Source of the DNA: Mycobacterium sp. IDR2000157661
Lineage (GTDB): Bacteria > Actinomycetota > Actinomycetes > Mycobacteriales > Mycobacteriaceae
Direction: 5' to 3'
Length of the DNA stretch: 64,000 nt
Assembly (NCBI RefSeq): GCF_022317005.1
Contig: NZ_CP081006.1
Span: forward strand, 4,216,001-4,280,000
In this document: positions 32,635 to 42,295 of the stretch, piece by piece
How positions within the stretch are numbered: the stretch's first letter is position 1
Layout: each line of letters opens with the position of its first letter
Translations under genes and position numbers: made by a program
Notes under the pieces: model-generated
Database searches by the model: none
Told to the model about the DNA's origin: nothing
What the model saw: the letters and a program-made list of their open reading frames with translations, nothing else

Positions 32635-34809
32635 ATGATGACCCTCGCCCCTCCCCGGCCGGCGCCCCCCTCGCACCCGGGCCCGCCGCCGCGCGCGACG
32701 AAAGGCCCGGCCGCGCGCACCTCGGCGTCCTACCGACACGACCTCGACGGTCTGCGCGGTGTCGCCATCGCGCTGGTCGCCGTGTTCCACGTCTGGTTCG
32801 GCCGGGTGTCCGGGGGTGTCGACGTCTTCCTGGTCCTGTCCGGCTTCTTCTTCGGCGGACGGCTGCTGCGGACCGCGATGACGCCCGAGGCGTCGCTGTG
32901 GCCGGTCCCGGAGCTCACCCGCCTGGTCCGCCGGCTGCTGCCCGCGCTAGTGGTCGTGCTGGCAGTCGCCGGGGTGTTGACCATCCTGATTCAGCCCCAG
33001 ACGCGCTGGGAGACGTTCGCCGACCAGAGCCTGGCGAGCCTCGGCTATTTCCAGAACTGGGAGCTGGCCAACACCGCGTCGGACTATTTGCGTGCCGGTG
33101 AAGCGGTGAGCCCGCTGCAGCACATCTGGTCGATGTCGGTGCAGGGACAGTTCTACCTGTCGTTCCTGGCGCTGATATTCCTGTTCGCACTGGTGTTCCG
33201 CAGGGTGCTGGGCAAGCACATGCGCGTGGCGTTCGTCGTTCTGCTGAGCGCGCTGACCGTCGCGTCGTTCGGGTACGCGATCATCGCGCACAACGCCGAC
33301 CAGGCCACCGCGTACTACAACAGCTTCGCGCGCGCCTGGGAACTGCTGCTCGGCGCGCTGGTCGGCGCCCTGGTGCCGCATCTGCGGTGGCCGATGTGGT
33401 TGCGCACTACGGCGTCGGTGCTCGCGCTGGCCGCAATCCTGGCGTGCGGCTTCCTGATCGACGGTGTCAACGAGTTCCCCGGCCCGTGGGCGCTGGTTCC
33501 GGTGGGCGCCACCATCCTGTTCATCCTCTCGGCGGCCAACCGGGTCGCCGACCCGCACACCGGTGGTCGGATGCCGCTGCCCAACCGACTGCTGGCGACG
33601 GCGCCGTTCGTGTCACTGGGCGCGATGGCCTACGCGCTGTACCTGTGGCACTGGCCGTTGCTGATCTTCTGGCTGTCCTACACCGGGCACACGCGCGCCG
33701 ACTTCGTCGAGGGCGCCGCGGTGCTCCTGGTGTCGGCGGTGCTGGCCTGGCTCACCACCAGGTACGTGGAGAACCCGTTGCGCTACCGGGCGTCGGCCGC
33801 CCCAACGGTCACGGTCCCGCTGCGGGTCCGGCTGCGCCGCCCCACTTTGGTGCTCGGTTCGGTGGTCGCGCTGCTGGGTGTGGCGCTGACCGCCACATCG
33901 TTCACCTGGCGCGAACACATCGTCGTCGAACGCGCGAACGGCGAAGAGCTGTCGGGGCTCTCGACGCGCGACTACCCCGGCGCCCAGGCGCTGTTGACCG
34001 ACGCGCGGGTGCCCAAGCTGCCGATGCGCCCGACCGTGCTGGAGGCCAAGAACGACCTGCCGCAGACCACCGAGGACGGCTGCATCAGCGACTTCGACAA
34101 CGTCGACGTCATCAACTGCACCTACGGGGATCCAACTGCCACGCGCACCATCGCGCTGGCCGGCGGTTCGCACGCCGAGCACTGGATCACCGCACTGGAC
34201 CTTCTGGGCCGTGCGCACGGCTTCAAGGTCGTCACCTACCTGAAGATGGGTTGCCCGCTGACCACCGAGGAACGGCCGCTGGTGATGGGCGACAACCGGC
34301 CTTACCCGAAGTGCCGCCAGTGGAACCAGAAGGTGATGCCCAAACTCATCGCCGACCGGCCGGACTACGTGTTCACCACCGCGACGCGGCCGTGGAACAT
34401 CAAGCCCGGCGACGTCATGCCGGGCACCTACGTCGGCATCTGGAAGACCCTGTCCGCCAACAATATTCCCGTGTTGGCGATGCGGGACACCCCCTGGCTG
34501 GTGCGCAACGGCAAACCGTACTTCCCCGCCGACTGCCTGGCCAACGGCGGCAACGCGATCTCCTGCGGGGTGAAGCGGAGCGACGTGCTGTCGCGGCGCA
34601 ACCCCACCCTCGACTACGTCGCGCGGTTCCCGCTGCTGAAACCCCTCGACCTGAGCGACGCGGTGTGCCGTGAGGACATCTGCCGGGCAGTGGAGGGAAA
34701 TGTGTTGCTGTATCACGATGCTCATCACATCTCGACGACCTACATGCGCACGATGACGAACGAACTCGGCCGTCAGATCGCCGCGGCCACCGGCTGGTGG
34801 GCCGCCTGA
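32635..34809 (+). CDS. Acyltransferase-3 family membrane protein with C-terminal SGNH domain (Rv1565c-like)
   Basis: A 724-residue OafA-type protein. After a Pro-rich N-terminus comes the acyltransferase-3 domain of about ten helices (residues ~30-390): YRHDLDGLRGVAIALVAVFHVW (active-site His), SGVDVFLVLSGFF-like VSGGVDVFLVLSGFF, and the LWHWPLL and ENPLRYRASA motifs. The C-terminal ~270 residues are an extracytoplasmic SGNH-like domain with ALAGGSHAEHW and HDAHHIS near the end. Such proteins acylate exported sugars or lipids. The stop overlaps the treX start (ATGA), suggesting a link to glycogen/trehalose products. TAGATT at 32618 may be its -10. Confidence 0.88.
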   Translation: MMTLAPPRPAPPSHPGPPPRATKGPAARTSASYRHDLDGLRGVAIALVAVFHVWFGRVSGGVDVFLVLSGFFFGGRLLRTAMTPEASLWPVPELTRLVRRLLPALVVVLAVAGVLTILIQPQTRWETFADQSLASLGYFQNWELANTASDYLRAGEAVSPLQHIWSMSVQGQFYLSFLALIFLFALVFRRVLGKHMRVAFVVLLSALTVASFGYAIIAHNADQATAYYNSFARAWELLLGALVGALVPHLRWPMWLRTTASVLALAAILACGFLIDGVNEFPGPWALVPVGATILFILSAANRVADPHTGGRMPLPNRLLATAPFVSLGAMAYALYLWHWPLLIFWLSYTGHTRADFVEGAAVLLVSAVLAWLTTRYVENPLRYRASAAPTVTVPLRVRLRRPTLVLGSVVALLGVALTATSFTWREHIVVERANGEELSGLSTRDYPGAQALLTDARVPKLPMRPTVLEAKNDLPQTTEDGCISDFDNVDVINCTYGDPTATRTIALAGGSHAEHWITALDLLGRAHGFKVVTYLKMGCPLTTEERPLVMGDNRPYPKCRQWNQKVMPKLIADRPDYVFTTATRPWNIKPGDVMPGTYVGIWKTLSANNIPVLAMRDTPWLVRNGKPYFPADCLANGGNAISCGVKRSDVLSRRNPTLDYVARFPLLKPLDLSDAVCREDICRAVEGNVLLYHDAHHISTTYMRTMTNELGRQIAAATGWWAA

Positions 34810-36956
34810 TGACCTCCGAGCCCGCGCCGGTACCCACCGTCTGGCCGGGAACGGCCTACCCGCTCGGCGCCACCTACGACGGTGCGGGCACGAACTTCTC
34901 GCTGTTCTCCGAGGTGGCCGACCGCGTGGAGCTGTGCCTGATCGGCAAGGACGGCCGCGAGGAACGAGTCAACCTCGACGAGGTCGACGGCTACGTGTGG
35001 CACTGCTACCTGCCGACGGTCACGCCCGGTCAGCGCTACGGCTTCCGCGTGCACGGCCCGTGGGACCCCGCGGCCGGGCACCGGTGTGACCCGAGCAAGT
35101 TGCTGCTCGACCCGTACGGCAAGTCGTTCCACGGCCGGTTCGACTTCTCCCAGGCCCTGTTCTCCTACGACCTGGAGGCCGACGACCTCGCCTCCGGCGG
35201 CACCCCGCCGCGCATCGACTCGCTGGGTCACACGATGACCAGCGTGGTCATCAACCCGTTCTTCCAGTGGGCGTCGGACCGCGCGCCGCGCATTCCCTAT
35301 CACGAGACGGTGATCTACGAAGCGCACGTCAAGGGCATGACACAGACCCACTCGGGCGTGCCTGAGGAGTTGCGCGGCACCTACGCCGGGCTCTGTCACC
35401 CCGTGATCATCGAGCACCTCAAGGCGATCAACGTGACAGCGATCGAGCTGATGCCGGTGCACCAGTTCCTGCACGACCACCGGCTGCTCGACCTGGGGCT
35501 GCGGAATTACTGGGGCTACAACACTTTCGGCTTCTTCGCACCGCACTACGAGTACGCCGCATCCAAGCACGCCGGCGGCGCGGTCGCTGAGTTCAAGACC
35601 ATGGTCCGGTCCTTCCACGAGGCGGGCATCGAGGTCATCCTCGACGTGGTCTACAACCACACCGCAGAGGGCAGCCACCTCGGTCCGACGCTGAACTTCC
35701 GCGGCATCGACAATGCCGCCTACTACCGACTGCTCGACGGGGACCTGCGGCTGTACAAGGACTTCACGGGCACCGGCAACAGCCTGAACCCGAGGCATCC
35801 CCACACGCTGCAGCTGATCATGGACTCGCTGCGCTACTGGGTGATGGAGATGCACGTCGACGGGTTCCGCTTCGACCTGGCCTCGTCGCTGGCCCGCGAG
35901 TTCTACGAGGTGGACCGGCTCTCGGCGTTCTTCGACCTGGTCCAGCAGGACCCGGTGATCAGTCAGGTCAAGCTGATCGCCGAGCCGTGGGATGTGGGCG
36001 AGGGCGGCTATCAGGTCGGCAACTTCCCAGGTTTGTGGACCGAGTGGAACGGGAAATATCGCGACACTGTGCGAGATTACTGGCGGGGCGAGCCCGCAAC
36101 CCTTGGCGAGTTCGCTTCGCGGCTGACCGGTTCCTCCGACCTCTACGAGGCCACCGGGCGGCGGCCAAGCGCAAGCATCAACTTCGTCACCTGCCATGAC
36201 GGCTTCACGCTCAACGACCTGGTGTCCTACAACGAGAAGCACAACGAGGCCAACGGCGAGGACAACCGCGACGGCGAGAGCCACAACCGGTCGTGGAACT
36301 GCGGGGTCGAGGGCCCGACCGACGACCCGGACATATCGGCGTTGCGCGCCAAGCAGATGCGCAACATCATGGGGACCCTGATGGTCTCGCAGGGCACGCC
36401 GATGATCTCGCACGGCGACGAGATCGGCCGCACCCAGCTCGGCAACAACAACGTCTACTGCCAGGACTCCGAGGTCTCGTGGATGGACTGGTCGCTGTGC
36501 GAGAAGAACGCCGACCTGCTGGAGTTCACCAGGAAGGTCGCCGGGCTGCGCAAGGACCACCCGGTGTTCCGCAGGCGACGCTTCTTTCAGGGCACACCGA
36601 TCCGCGCCCGCGGCGAGGCGCGCGACATCGCGTGGCTGACCCCTGCCGGTGAGGAGATGACGCCCGAGGACTGGGGCAGCGGGCTCGGCAAGTGCGTCGC
36701 GGTGTTCCTCAACGGCGAGGCCATCCCGGCGCCCAACGAGCGCGGCGAACGGGTCGTCGACGACTCGTTCCTGTTGTGTTTCAACGCCGATGACCACTCC
36801 CAGGACTTCTTCACTCCGGCGGGCGGCTACGCCACGGAGTGGACGGCGGCGCTGGACACCTCCGACGACACCGGCGCCACCGACCTGGTGGTCAAGGCGG
36901 GCGACAAGATCTCGTTGCAGGCCCGCTCGCTGCTCGTGATGCGCAAGACCGCGTAG
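34809..36956 (+). CDS. treX: Glycogen debranching enzyme TreX/GlgX
   Basis: Hydrolyses alpha-1,6 branches of glycogen to free linear maltodextrins; 715 residues, GH13. The N-terminal CBM48 region begins YPLGATYDGAGTNFSLFSE. Catalytic motifs are EVILDVVYNHTAEG, MHVDGFRFDLASSLARE (nucleophile Asp), KLIAEPWDVG (acid/base Glu) and NFVTCHDGFTLNDLVSYNEKHNEAN. GNGEDN-type and HGDEIGRTQLGNNNVYCQD stretches are present. The ATG overlaps the acyltransferase stop. First tre gene of the operon. Confidence 0.96.
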   Translation: MTSEPAPVPTVWPGTAYPLGATYDGAGTNFSLFSEVADRVELCLIGKDGREERVNLDEVDGYVWHCYLPTVTPGQRYGFRVHGPWDPAAGHRCDPSKLLLDPYGKSFHGRFDFSQALFSYDLEADDLASGGTPPRIDSLGHTMTSVVINPFFQWASDRAPRIPYHETVIYEAHVKGMTQTHSGVPEELRGTYAGLCHPVIIEHLKAINVTAIELMPVHQFLHDHRLLDLGLRNYWGYNTFGFFAPHYEYAASKHAGGAVAEFKTMVRSFHEAGIEVILDVVYNHTAEGSHLGPTLNFRGIDNAAYYRLLDGDLRLYKDFTGTGNSLNPRHPHTLQLIMDSLRYWVMEMHVDGFRFDLASSLAREFYEVDRLSAFFDLVQQDPVISQVKLIAEPWDVGEGGYQVGNFPGLWTEWNGKYRDTVRDYWRGEPATLGEFASRLTGSSDLYEATGRRPSASINFVTCHDGFTLNDLVSYNEKHNEANGEDNRDGESHNRSWNCGVEGPTDDPDISALRAKQMRNIMGTLMVSQGTPMISHGDEIGRTQLGNNNVYCQDSEVSWMDWSLCEKNADLLEFTRKVAGLRKDHPVFRRRRFFQGTPIRARGEARDIAWLTPAGEEMTPEDWGSGLGKCVAVFLNGEAIPAPNERGERVVDDSFLLCFNADDHSQDFFTPAGGYATEWTAALDTSDDTGATDLVVKAGDKISLQARSLLVMRKTA

Positions 36957-36959
36957 CGC

Positions 36960-39269
36960 ATGTCCGTCCTGTCGACCTACCGGCTGCAGATGCGCGGGGA
37001 CTGCTTCACGTTCGCCGACGCCGAGAATCTGCTGGACTACCTCGCCGCGCTGGGCATCTCGCACCTGTACCTCTCCCCCATCCTCACCGCGTCGAAGGGC
37101 TCCACCCACGGCTACGACGTGACCGATCCCACCACTGTGTCGGCCGCGCTCGGCGGGCCGGACGGCTTCGCGCGATTGTCGCGGGCCGCGCGTGACAAGG
37201 GCCTCGGTCTGATTGTCGATATCGTTCCCAACCACGTGGGAGTGGAGAAACCGCAGGAGAATCCGTGGTGGTGGGACGTGCTCACCCACGGCCGGGACTC
37301 GGCCTACGCGACCTTCTTCGACATCGACTGGGACCTCGACCACGGCCGCGTGGTGCTGCCGGTGCTCGGCTCCGCCGACGACGTGAACGAGCTCGTCGTC
37401 GACGGTGACGTGCTGCGCCTCGGGGACCTTGTCTACCCGATCGCGCCCGGCACCGGTGACGGCACCGGAGCCCAGGTTCACGATCGCCAGCACTACCGGC
37501 TCGTCGCCTGGCGCGCCGGGCCGGGCGAACCGACGGCGAATCTGTCCGGCGTGTGCGGATACCGCCGCTTCTTCTCGATCACCTCGCTGGCCGGGTTGCG
37601 CCAGGAGGACCGCGCGGTGTTCGACGCCACCCATGCCCAGGTCAGGCGCTGGTTCGCCGAGGGTCTGGTCGACGGGGTCCGCATCGACCATCCCGACGGG
37701 CTGTCCAATCCGGCCGGCTACCTGACCTGGTTGCGCGAGCTCACCGGGCCGAACGCCTGGATCGTCATCGAGAAGATCCTCGCCGCCGACGAACCGTTGG
37801 AACCGAGCCTGCTTGTCGACGGCACCACCGGTTACGACGCGATGCGCGAAATCGGCGGCGTCTTCCTCGATCCAGCGGGCGAGAAGGCGCTGACCGACCT
37901 GTTCGAATCCAGCGGCCCGGCGTACCGCGAGATGCCCGCGCTGGCGCGGCGGCTCAAGGCGGACGCGGTCACCGATACGCTGCGCAGCGAGCTCGCCCGG
38001 CTGCGGCGCACCATGGTCGCGGCCACCGGCAACGACCATCCGCAGCTGTCCGATTCCGTGGCGGCCCTGCTCAGCCACATCGAGGTCTACCGCTCCGACT
38101 ACCGCTCGTTGGTCGGTGTGCTGCCGCGGGCCTTCGCCGAAACCTGTTCGGAGGAGCCGGAGTTGGCGGCTCCGCTGGCCGTCGCCGCCGCCGCCCTGGC
38201 GGTGAGCACCCAGACCGGGGTGCGGCTGCAGCAGCTGTGCGGCGCCGGGACCGCCAAGTCCATGGAGGACTGCCTGTTCTACCGCGACGCGCGGCTCGTG
38301 TCGCTCAACGAGGTCGGATCGGAGCCGGGTCATTTCGGTGTCAGCGTCGCCGAGTTCCACCAGCGGGCCGCCGTGCGCGCCCGGCTGTGGCCGCACGCCA
38401 TGGTGTCGCTGTCCACCCACGACACCAAGCGTGGCGAGGACGTGCGCGCCCGCATCGGCGTGCTGTCGCAGGTGCCGTCGCTGTGGGCGGAGCTCGTGGG
38501 CAAGTGGATGCTGGCCGCCCCACCGCCCGACGCAGGCACCGGACTGTTCTTGCTGCAGAACATCTTCGGCGTGTGGCCGGTCGACGGTGAAGTCACCGAC
38601 GAGTTGCGTCGCCGCCTGCATGCCTACGCCGAGAAGGCGATTCGCGAGGCCGGCGTCCACACCACCTGGAACGCCCCCGACGACCGGTTCGAGTCAGGCG
38701 TGCACAGCTGGCTGAACACGGTCCTCGACGGCCCGGTCGCCGCGGAGATGACTTCGCTGGTGGCGCGGATCGACCTGTACGCGCGTAGCGACGCCCTGGG
38801 CCAGACACTGCTGTCGCTCACGGTGCCCGGCGTGCCCGACGTCTACCAGGGCACTGAGTTGTGGGAGGACAGCCTCGTCGACCCGGACAACCGCAGACCG
38901 GTCGACTACGCGACCCGGCGCGAAGCCCTCACCGCGTTGCGCCACCCGAAGATGCGGGTGGTCAACGCCGCCCTCCGAATGCGCCGCGACCTGCCGTCGA
39001 GCTTCACCGACGGTGGCTACCGGCCAGTGCTCGCCGACGGTTCCGGCGCCGAGCACGTGGTCGCGTTCCTGCGCGGCGACGACGTGTTGACCGCCGCCAC
39101 CCGGCACGCCGTGCGGTTGTCCGAAACCGGTTGGGGTGACACATCTCTGGAGTTGCCCGCCGGAGTGTGGCAGGACCGTATCAGCGGCGTCCGGCACAGC
39201 GGCCAGGTGCTGGCCGCCGAGTTGTTCACCGAACTGCCGGTAGCGCTGCTGGAGCGAGTCGATGGCTGA
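36960..39269 (+). CDS. treY: Maltooligosyl trehalose synthase
   Basis: Isomerises the reducing-end alpha-1,4 bond of maltodextrins to alpha,alpha-1,1, giving maltooligosyl trehalose; 769 residues, GH13. The start SVLSTYRLQMRGDCFTFADAE is diagnostic. Other motifs are HLYLSPILTASKGSTHGYDV, IVDIVPNHVG, GLVDGVRIDHPDGLSNP (nucleophile Asp), WIVIEKILAADE (Glu) and MVSLSTHDTKRGEDVRARI. It starts three bases after the treX stop. The 3' end overlaps treZ by eight bases. Confidence 0.97.
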   Translation: MSVLSTYRLQMRGDCFTFADAENLLDYLAALGISHLYLSPILTASKGSTHGYDVTDPTTVSAALGGPDGFARLSRAARDKGLGLIVDIVPNHVGVEKPQENPWWWDVLTHGRDSAYATFFDIDWDLDHGRVVLPVLGSADDVNELVVDGDVLRLGDLVYPIAPGTGDGTGAQVHDRQHYRLVAWRAGPGEPTANLSGVCGYRRFFSITSLAGLRQEDRAVFDATHAQVRRWFAEGLVDGVRIDHPDGLSNPAGYLTWLRELTGPNAWIVIEKILAADEPLEPSLLVDGTTGYDAMREIGGVFLDPAGEKALTDLFESSGPAYREMPALARRLKADAVTDTLRSELARLRRTMVAATGNDHPQLSDSVAALLSHIEVYRSDYRSLVGVLPRAFAETCSEEPELAAPLAVAAAALAVSTQTGVRLQQLCGAGTAKSMEDCLFYRDARLVSLNEVGSEPGHFGVSVAEFHQRAAVRARLWPHAMVSLSTHDTKRGEDVRARIGVLSQVPSLWAELVGKWMLAAPPPDAGTGLFLLQNIFGVWPVDGEVTDELRRRLHAYAEKAIREAGVHTTWNAPDDRFESGVHSWLNTVLDGPVAAEMTSLVARIDLYARSDALGQTLLSLTVPGVPDVYQGTELWEDSLVDPDNRRPVDYATRREALTALRHPKMRVVNAALRMRRDLPSSFTDGGYRPVLADGSGAEHVVAFLRGDDVLTAATRHAVRLSETGWGDTSLELPAGVWQDRISGVRHSGQVLAAELFTELPVALLERVDG

Positions 39270-40986
39270 ATTCTCGGTATGGGCGCCGCGGCCGCGGCAG
39301 GTGCGGCTCGACGTCGAGGGCACCCTGCACGACATGTCGAGAGCCGACGACGGCTGGTGGCGCGCTGAGGTCGAGGCGCCCGCCGACGCCCGCTACGGCT
39401 TCGTGCTCGACGACGACCCGACCGTGCTGCCCGACCCCCGCTCCGCCCGTCAGCCCGGCGGCGTGCACGGCCGCTCCCAGATGTGGCGGCCCGCACCCGA
39501 GGCCTGGAACGACGCCGACTGGCCCGGCCGGTCGATCGAGGGATCGGTGATCTACGAGTTGCATGTCGGGACGTTCACCGCCGACGGCACCTTCGACGCC
39601 GCCATCGACAAGCTGGGCTACCTGGTAGATCTCGGTGTCGACTTCGTCGAGCTGATGCCGGTGAACGCGTTCGGCGGCACTCACGGCTGGGGCTATGACG
39701 GCGTGCTCTGGTACGCCGTGCACGAGCCCTACGGCGGTCCCGATGCGCTCATCCGGCTCATCGACGCCTGCCATCGGCGCGGCCTCGGGGTGCTGATCGA
39801 CGCGGTGTTCAACCACCTCGGCCCGTCGGGCAACTACCTGCCGCGCTTCGGACCTTATCTGTCCACGGGCAGTAACCCGTGGGGCGAGTCGATCAACATC
39901 GCCGACGCCGAGGCCGACGAGGTGCGCCGCTACATCATCGACTGCGCGCTGCGGTGGATGCGGGACTTCCACGCCGACGGGCTGCGGCTGGACGCGGTGC
40001 ACGCGCTGGTCGACACCACGGCCATCCACATTCTCGAGGAACTGTCCGCCGAAACCGACGCTCTGGCAGAGCGATTGGGCCGGCCACTGTCGCTGATCGC
40101 CGAGAGCGACCTCAACGACCCACGGCTCATCACGCCGCGAGATCAGGGCGGCCTCGGCATGACAGCGCAGTGGGACGACGACATCCACCACGCCATCCAC
40201 TCCGCGGTGTCGGGCGAACGGCAGGGCTACTACGGCGACTTCGGCACCATCGAGGCTCTGGCCACCACCCTTCGGCACGGCTACTTCCACGCCGGCACCT
40301 ACTCGTCGTTCCGGCACCGCCGTCATGGCCGACCGCTGGACACCTCCGCCATTCCAGCCACCCGCCTGCTGGCCTACACGCTCACCCACGACCAGGTGGG
40401 CAATCGCGCCGTCGGTGACCGGCCGTCCCAGAACCTGACCTTCGGCCAGCTGGCGGTCAAGGCCGCACTTGCGCTCGGATCGCCGTACACGGCGATGCTT
40501 TTCATGGGTGAAGAGTGGGGATCGTCGTCGCCGTTCCAGTTCTTCAGCTCGCATCCCGAGCCGGAACTCGCGCGGGCCACAGCGGAGGGGCGCAAGCGTG
40601 AGTTCGCCGAGCACGGGTGGGACGCCGACGAGATCCCCGACCCGCAGGACCCCGAAACCTTCCTGCGCAGCAAGCTCAAGTGGGATGAGGTCGACGACGG
40701 CGACCACGCCCGGCTGCGGCGGGTGTATCGGGAGCTGATCGGGCTGCGGCACAACGAATCCGATCTCGCTGATCCGTGGCTGGACCACCTCGGCGTCGAC
40801 TACGACGAAGAGGAGGGCTGGATCGTCATGCACCGCGGATCGCTGTCGATCGCGTGCAACCTTGCAGATGCGGCCGTCACGGTCCCGGTCGGCGGTGAGG
40901 TGGTGCTGGCATGGGGTGAGCCTGCAGCCGATGCGGACCGCGTGCGACTAGAGGGCCATTCCTTCGCGATCCTGCGCGGCAGCTAG
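39262..40986 (+). CDS. treZ: Maltooligosyl trehalose trehalohydrolase
   Basis: Releases trehalose from the TreY product; 574 residues, GH13. Starts AEFSVWAPRPRQVRLDVEG. Motifs are FVELMPVNAFGGTHGWGYDGVLWYAVHEPYGGP, LIDAVFNHLGPSGNYLP, FHADGLRLDAVHALVD (nucleophile), LSLIAESDLNDPRL (Glu) and YTLTHDQVGNRAVGDRPS. Together with treX and treY it forms the glycogen-to-trehalose pathway. Its stop TAG shares the palindrome CTAG with the stop of the convergent ilvA. Confidence 0.97.
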   Translation: MAEFSVWAPRPRQVRLDVEGTLHDMSRADDGWWRAEVEAPADARYGFVLDDDPTVLPDPRSARQPGGVHGRSQMWRPAPEAWNDADWPGRSIEGSVIYELHVGTFTADGTFDAAIDKLGYLVDLGVDFVELMPVNAFGGTHGWGYDGVLWYAVHEPYGGPDALIRLIDACHRRGLGVLIDAVFNHLGPSGNYLPRFGPYLSTGSNPWGESINIADAEADEVRRYIIDCALRWMRDFHADGLRLDAVHALVDTTAIHILEELSAETDALAERLGRPLSLIAESDLNDPRLITPRDQGGLGMTAQWDDDIHHAIHSAVSGERQGYYGDFGTIEALATTLRHGYFHAGTYSSFRHRRHGRPLDTSAIPATRLLAYTLTHDQVGNRAVGDRPSQNLTFGQLAVKAALALGSPYTAMLFMGEEWGSSSPFQFFSSHPEPELARATAEGRKREFAEHGWDADEIPDPQDPETFLRSKLKWDEVDDGDHARLRRVYRELIGLRHNESDLADPWLDHLGVDYDEEEGWIVMHRGSLSIACNLADAAVTVPVGGEVVLAWGEPAADADRVRLEGHSFAILRGS

Positions 40987-42266
40987 AGCAGGTAGCGGTA
41001 AGCCGGTGAGCCGGGCTCCAGCTTCTCGACGTGGATCTCGGAGGTCTTCATCCGTTCGGTCAGACCCTCGAAGTCGGCGGCCGAGCCCAGCTCGATACCG
41101 ACGAGGGCCTCGCCGGTATCGCGGTTGTTGCGCTTGACGTACTCGAACAGCGTGATGTCGTCGTTGGGGCCCAGCACCTGGTCCAGGAACCGGCGCAGCG
41201 CCCCGGGCTCCTGCGGGAAGTCGACGAGGAAGTAGTGCTTGAGGCCGAGGTGCACCAACGAGCGCTCGAGGACCTCGCCGTAGCGCGAGACGTCGTTGTT
41301 GCCACCGGAGATCACGCACACCACCGTCGAACCCGGCTCGACGCCGGCTTCCAGCAGCGCCGCGACCGACAGCGCGCCGGCAGGCTCGGCGATGATGCCC
41401 TCGTTCTGATAGAGGTCGAGCATCGCCGTGCACACCGCGCCCTCGTCGACCGTGGTGATCGACACCATGTCGCCGGCCGCGGCCAGCGCCGCGTACGTCA
41501 GTGTGCCGGCCCGGCTCACCGCGGCACCGTCGACGAACTGGTCGACGTGGTCCAGAGTCACCGGCTCGCCGGCGGCCAGCGCGGCCATCATCGCGGCCGC
41601 GCCGGCCGGCTCGACACCGAGCACCGAGGTGCCCGCCGTCCGCTCGGCCAGGTAGGTGGTGATGCCTGCGATGCAGCCGCCCCCGCCGACCGGGACGATC
41701 ACCATATCCGGCTCATCGTCGAGCTGGTCGAGGATCTCGGCGGCGATCGTCCCCTGACCGGCGATCGTGCGCAGGTCGTCGTAGGGCGGCACGAGCGTCG
41801 CGCCGGTGCGGGCGACGTCCTGCAGCGCGGCGGCCGCGGCCTCGTCGTAGGTCTTGCCGCCGACGATCAACTCGATGTGCTCGCGGCCGTGGTAACGGAT
41901 GCGGTCCCGCTTCTGCTTCGGCGTCTTGGCCGGCACGTAAACCCGGCCCCGCACACCCATGGACCGACACGCCATCGCGAATCCCTGCGCGTGGTTGCCC
42001 GCCGATGAGCACACCACACCGGCCTCGAGTTCATCCGCCGACAACTGCATCAGCAGGTTGTGGGCGCCACGCAACTTGTAGGACCGCACGGCCTGCAGGT
42101 CCTCGCGCTTGAGGTACACCGTCGCTCCGGTGGCCTCGGACAGGCGTTCGCTGATCTGCAGCGGGCTACGCAGCACCACTGCCGAAATTCGCCGAGCAGC
42201 CTCATCGATGTCGGCGGCGTGCAGCGGCGCCGACATTCGAGGACTCTGACTCAGTTCAGCGGACAC
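40983..42266 (-). CDS. ilvA: Threonine ammonia-lyase (threonine dehydratase)
   Basis: PLP enzyme deaminating threonine to 2-oxobutyrate for isoleucine synthesis; 427 residues. The lysine motif is AVRSYKLRGAHNLL and the phosphate loop VIVPVGGGGCIAG. SSAGNHAQGFAMACRSMG is present. The C-terminal ~90 residues (LVHLGLKHYFLVDFPQEPGALRRFLDQVL) form one ACT-like regulatory domain, fitting the shorter TDCD/ilvA form rather than the two-ACT E. coli enzyme. Convergent with treZ, with no room for a terminator between them. Confidence 0.95.
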   Translation of the reverse strand: MSAELSQSPRMSAPLHAADIDEAARRISAVVLRSPLQISERLSEATGATVYLKREDLQAVRSYKLRGAHNLLMQLSADELEAGVVCSSAGNHAQGFAMACRSMGVRGRVYVPAKTPKQKRDRIRYHGREHIELIVGGKTYDEAAAAALQDVARTGATLVPPYDDLRTIAGQGTIAAEILDQLDDEPDMVIVPVGGGGCIAGITTYLAERTAGTSVLGVEPAGAAAMMAALAAGEPVTLDHVDQFVDGAAVSRAGTLTYAALAAAGDMVSITTVDEGAVCTAMLDLYQNEGIIAEPAGALSVAALLEAGVEPGSTVVCVISGGNNDVSRYGEVLERSLVHLGLKHYFLVDFPQEPGALRRFLDQVLGPNDDITLFEYVKRNNRDTGEALVGIELGSAADFEGLTERMKTSEIHVEKLEPGSPAYRYLL

Positions 42267-42295
42267 CGGTCAATGGTGCCACCAACCTGCAGTTT

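Noticed and set aside
34773..38660. A 1295-codon minus-strand open frame opposite treX and treY
   Set aside because: Antisense shadow of two fully recognisable GH13 enzymes; no protein-family motif.
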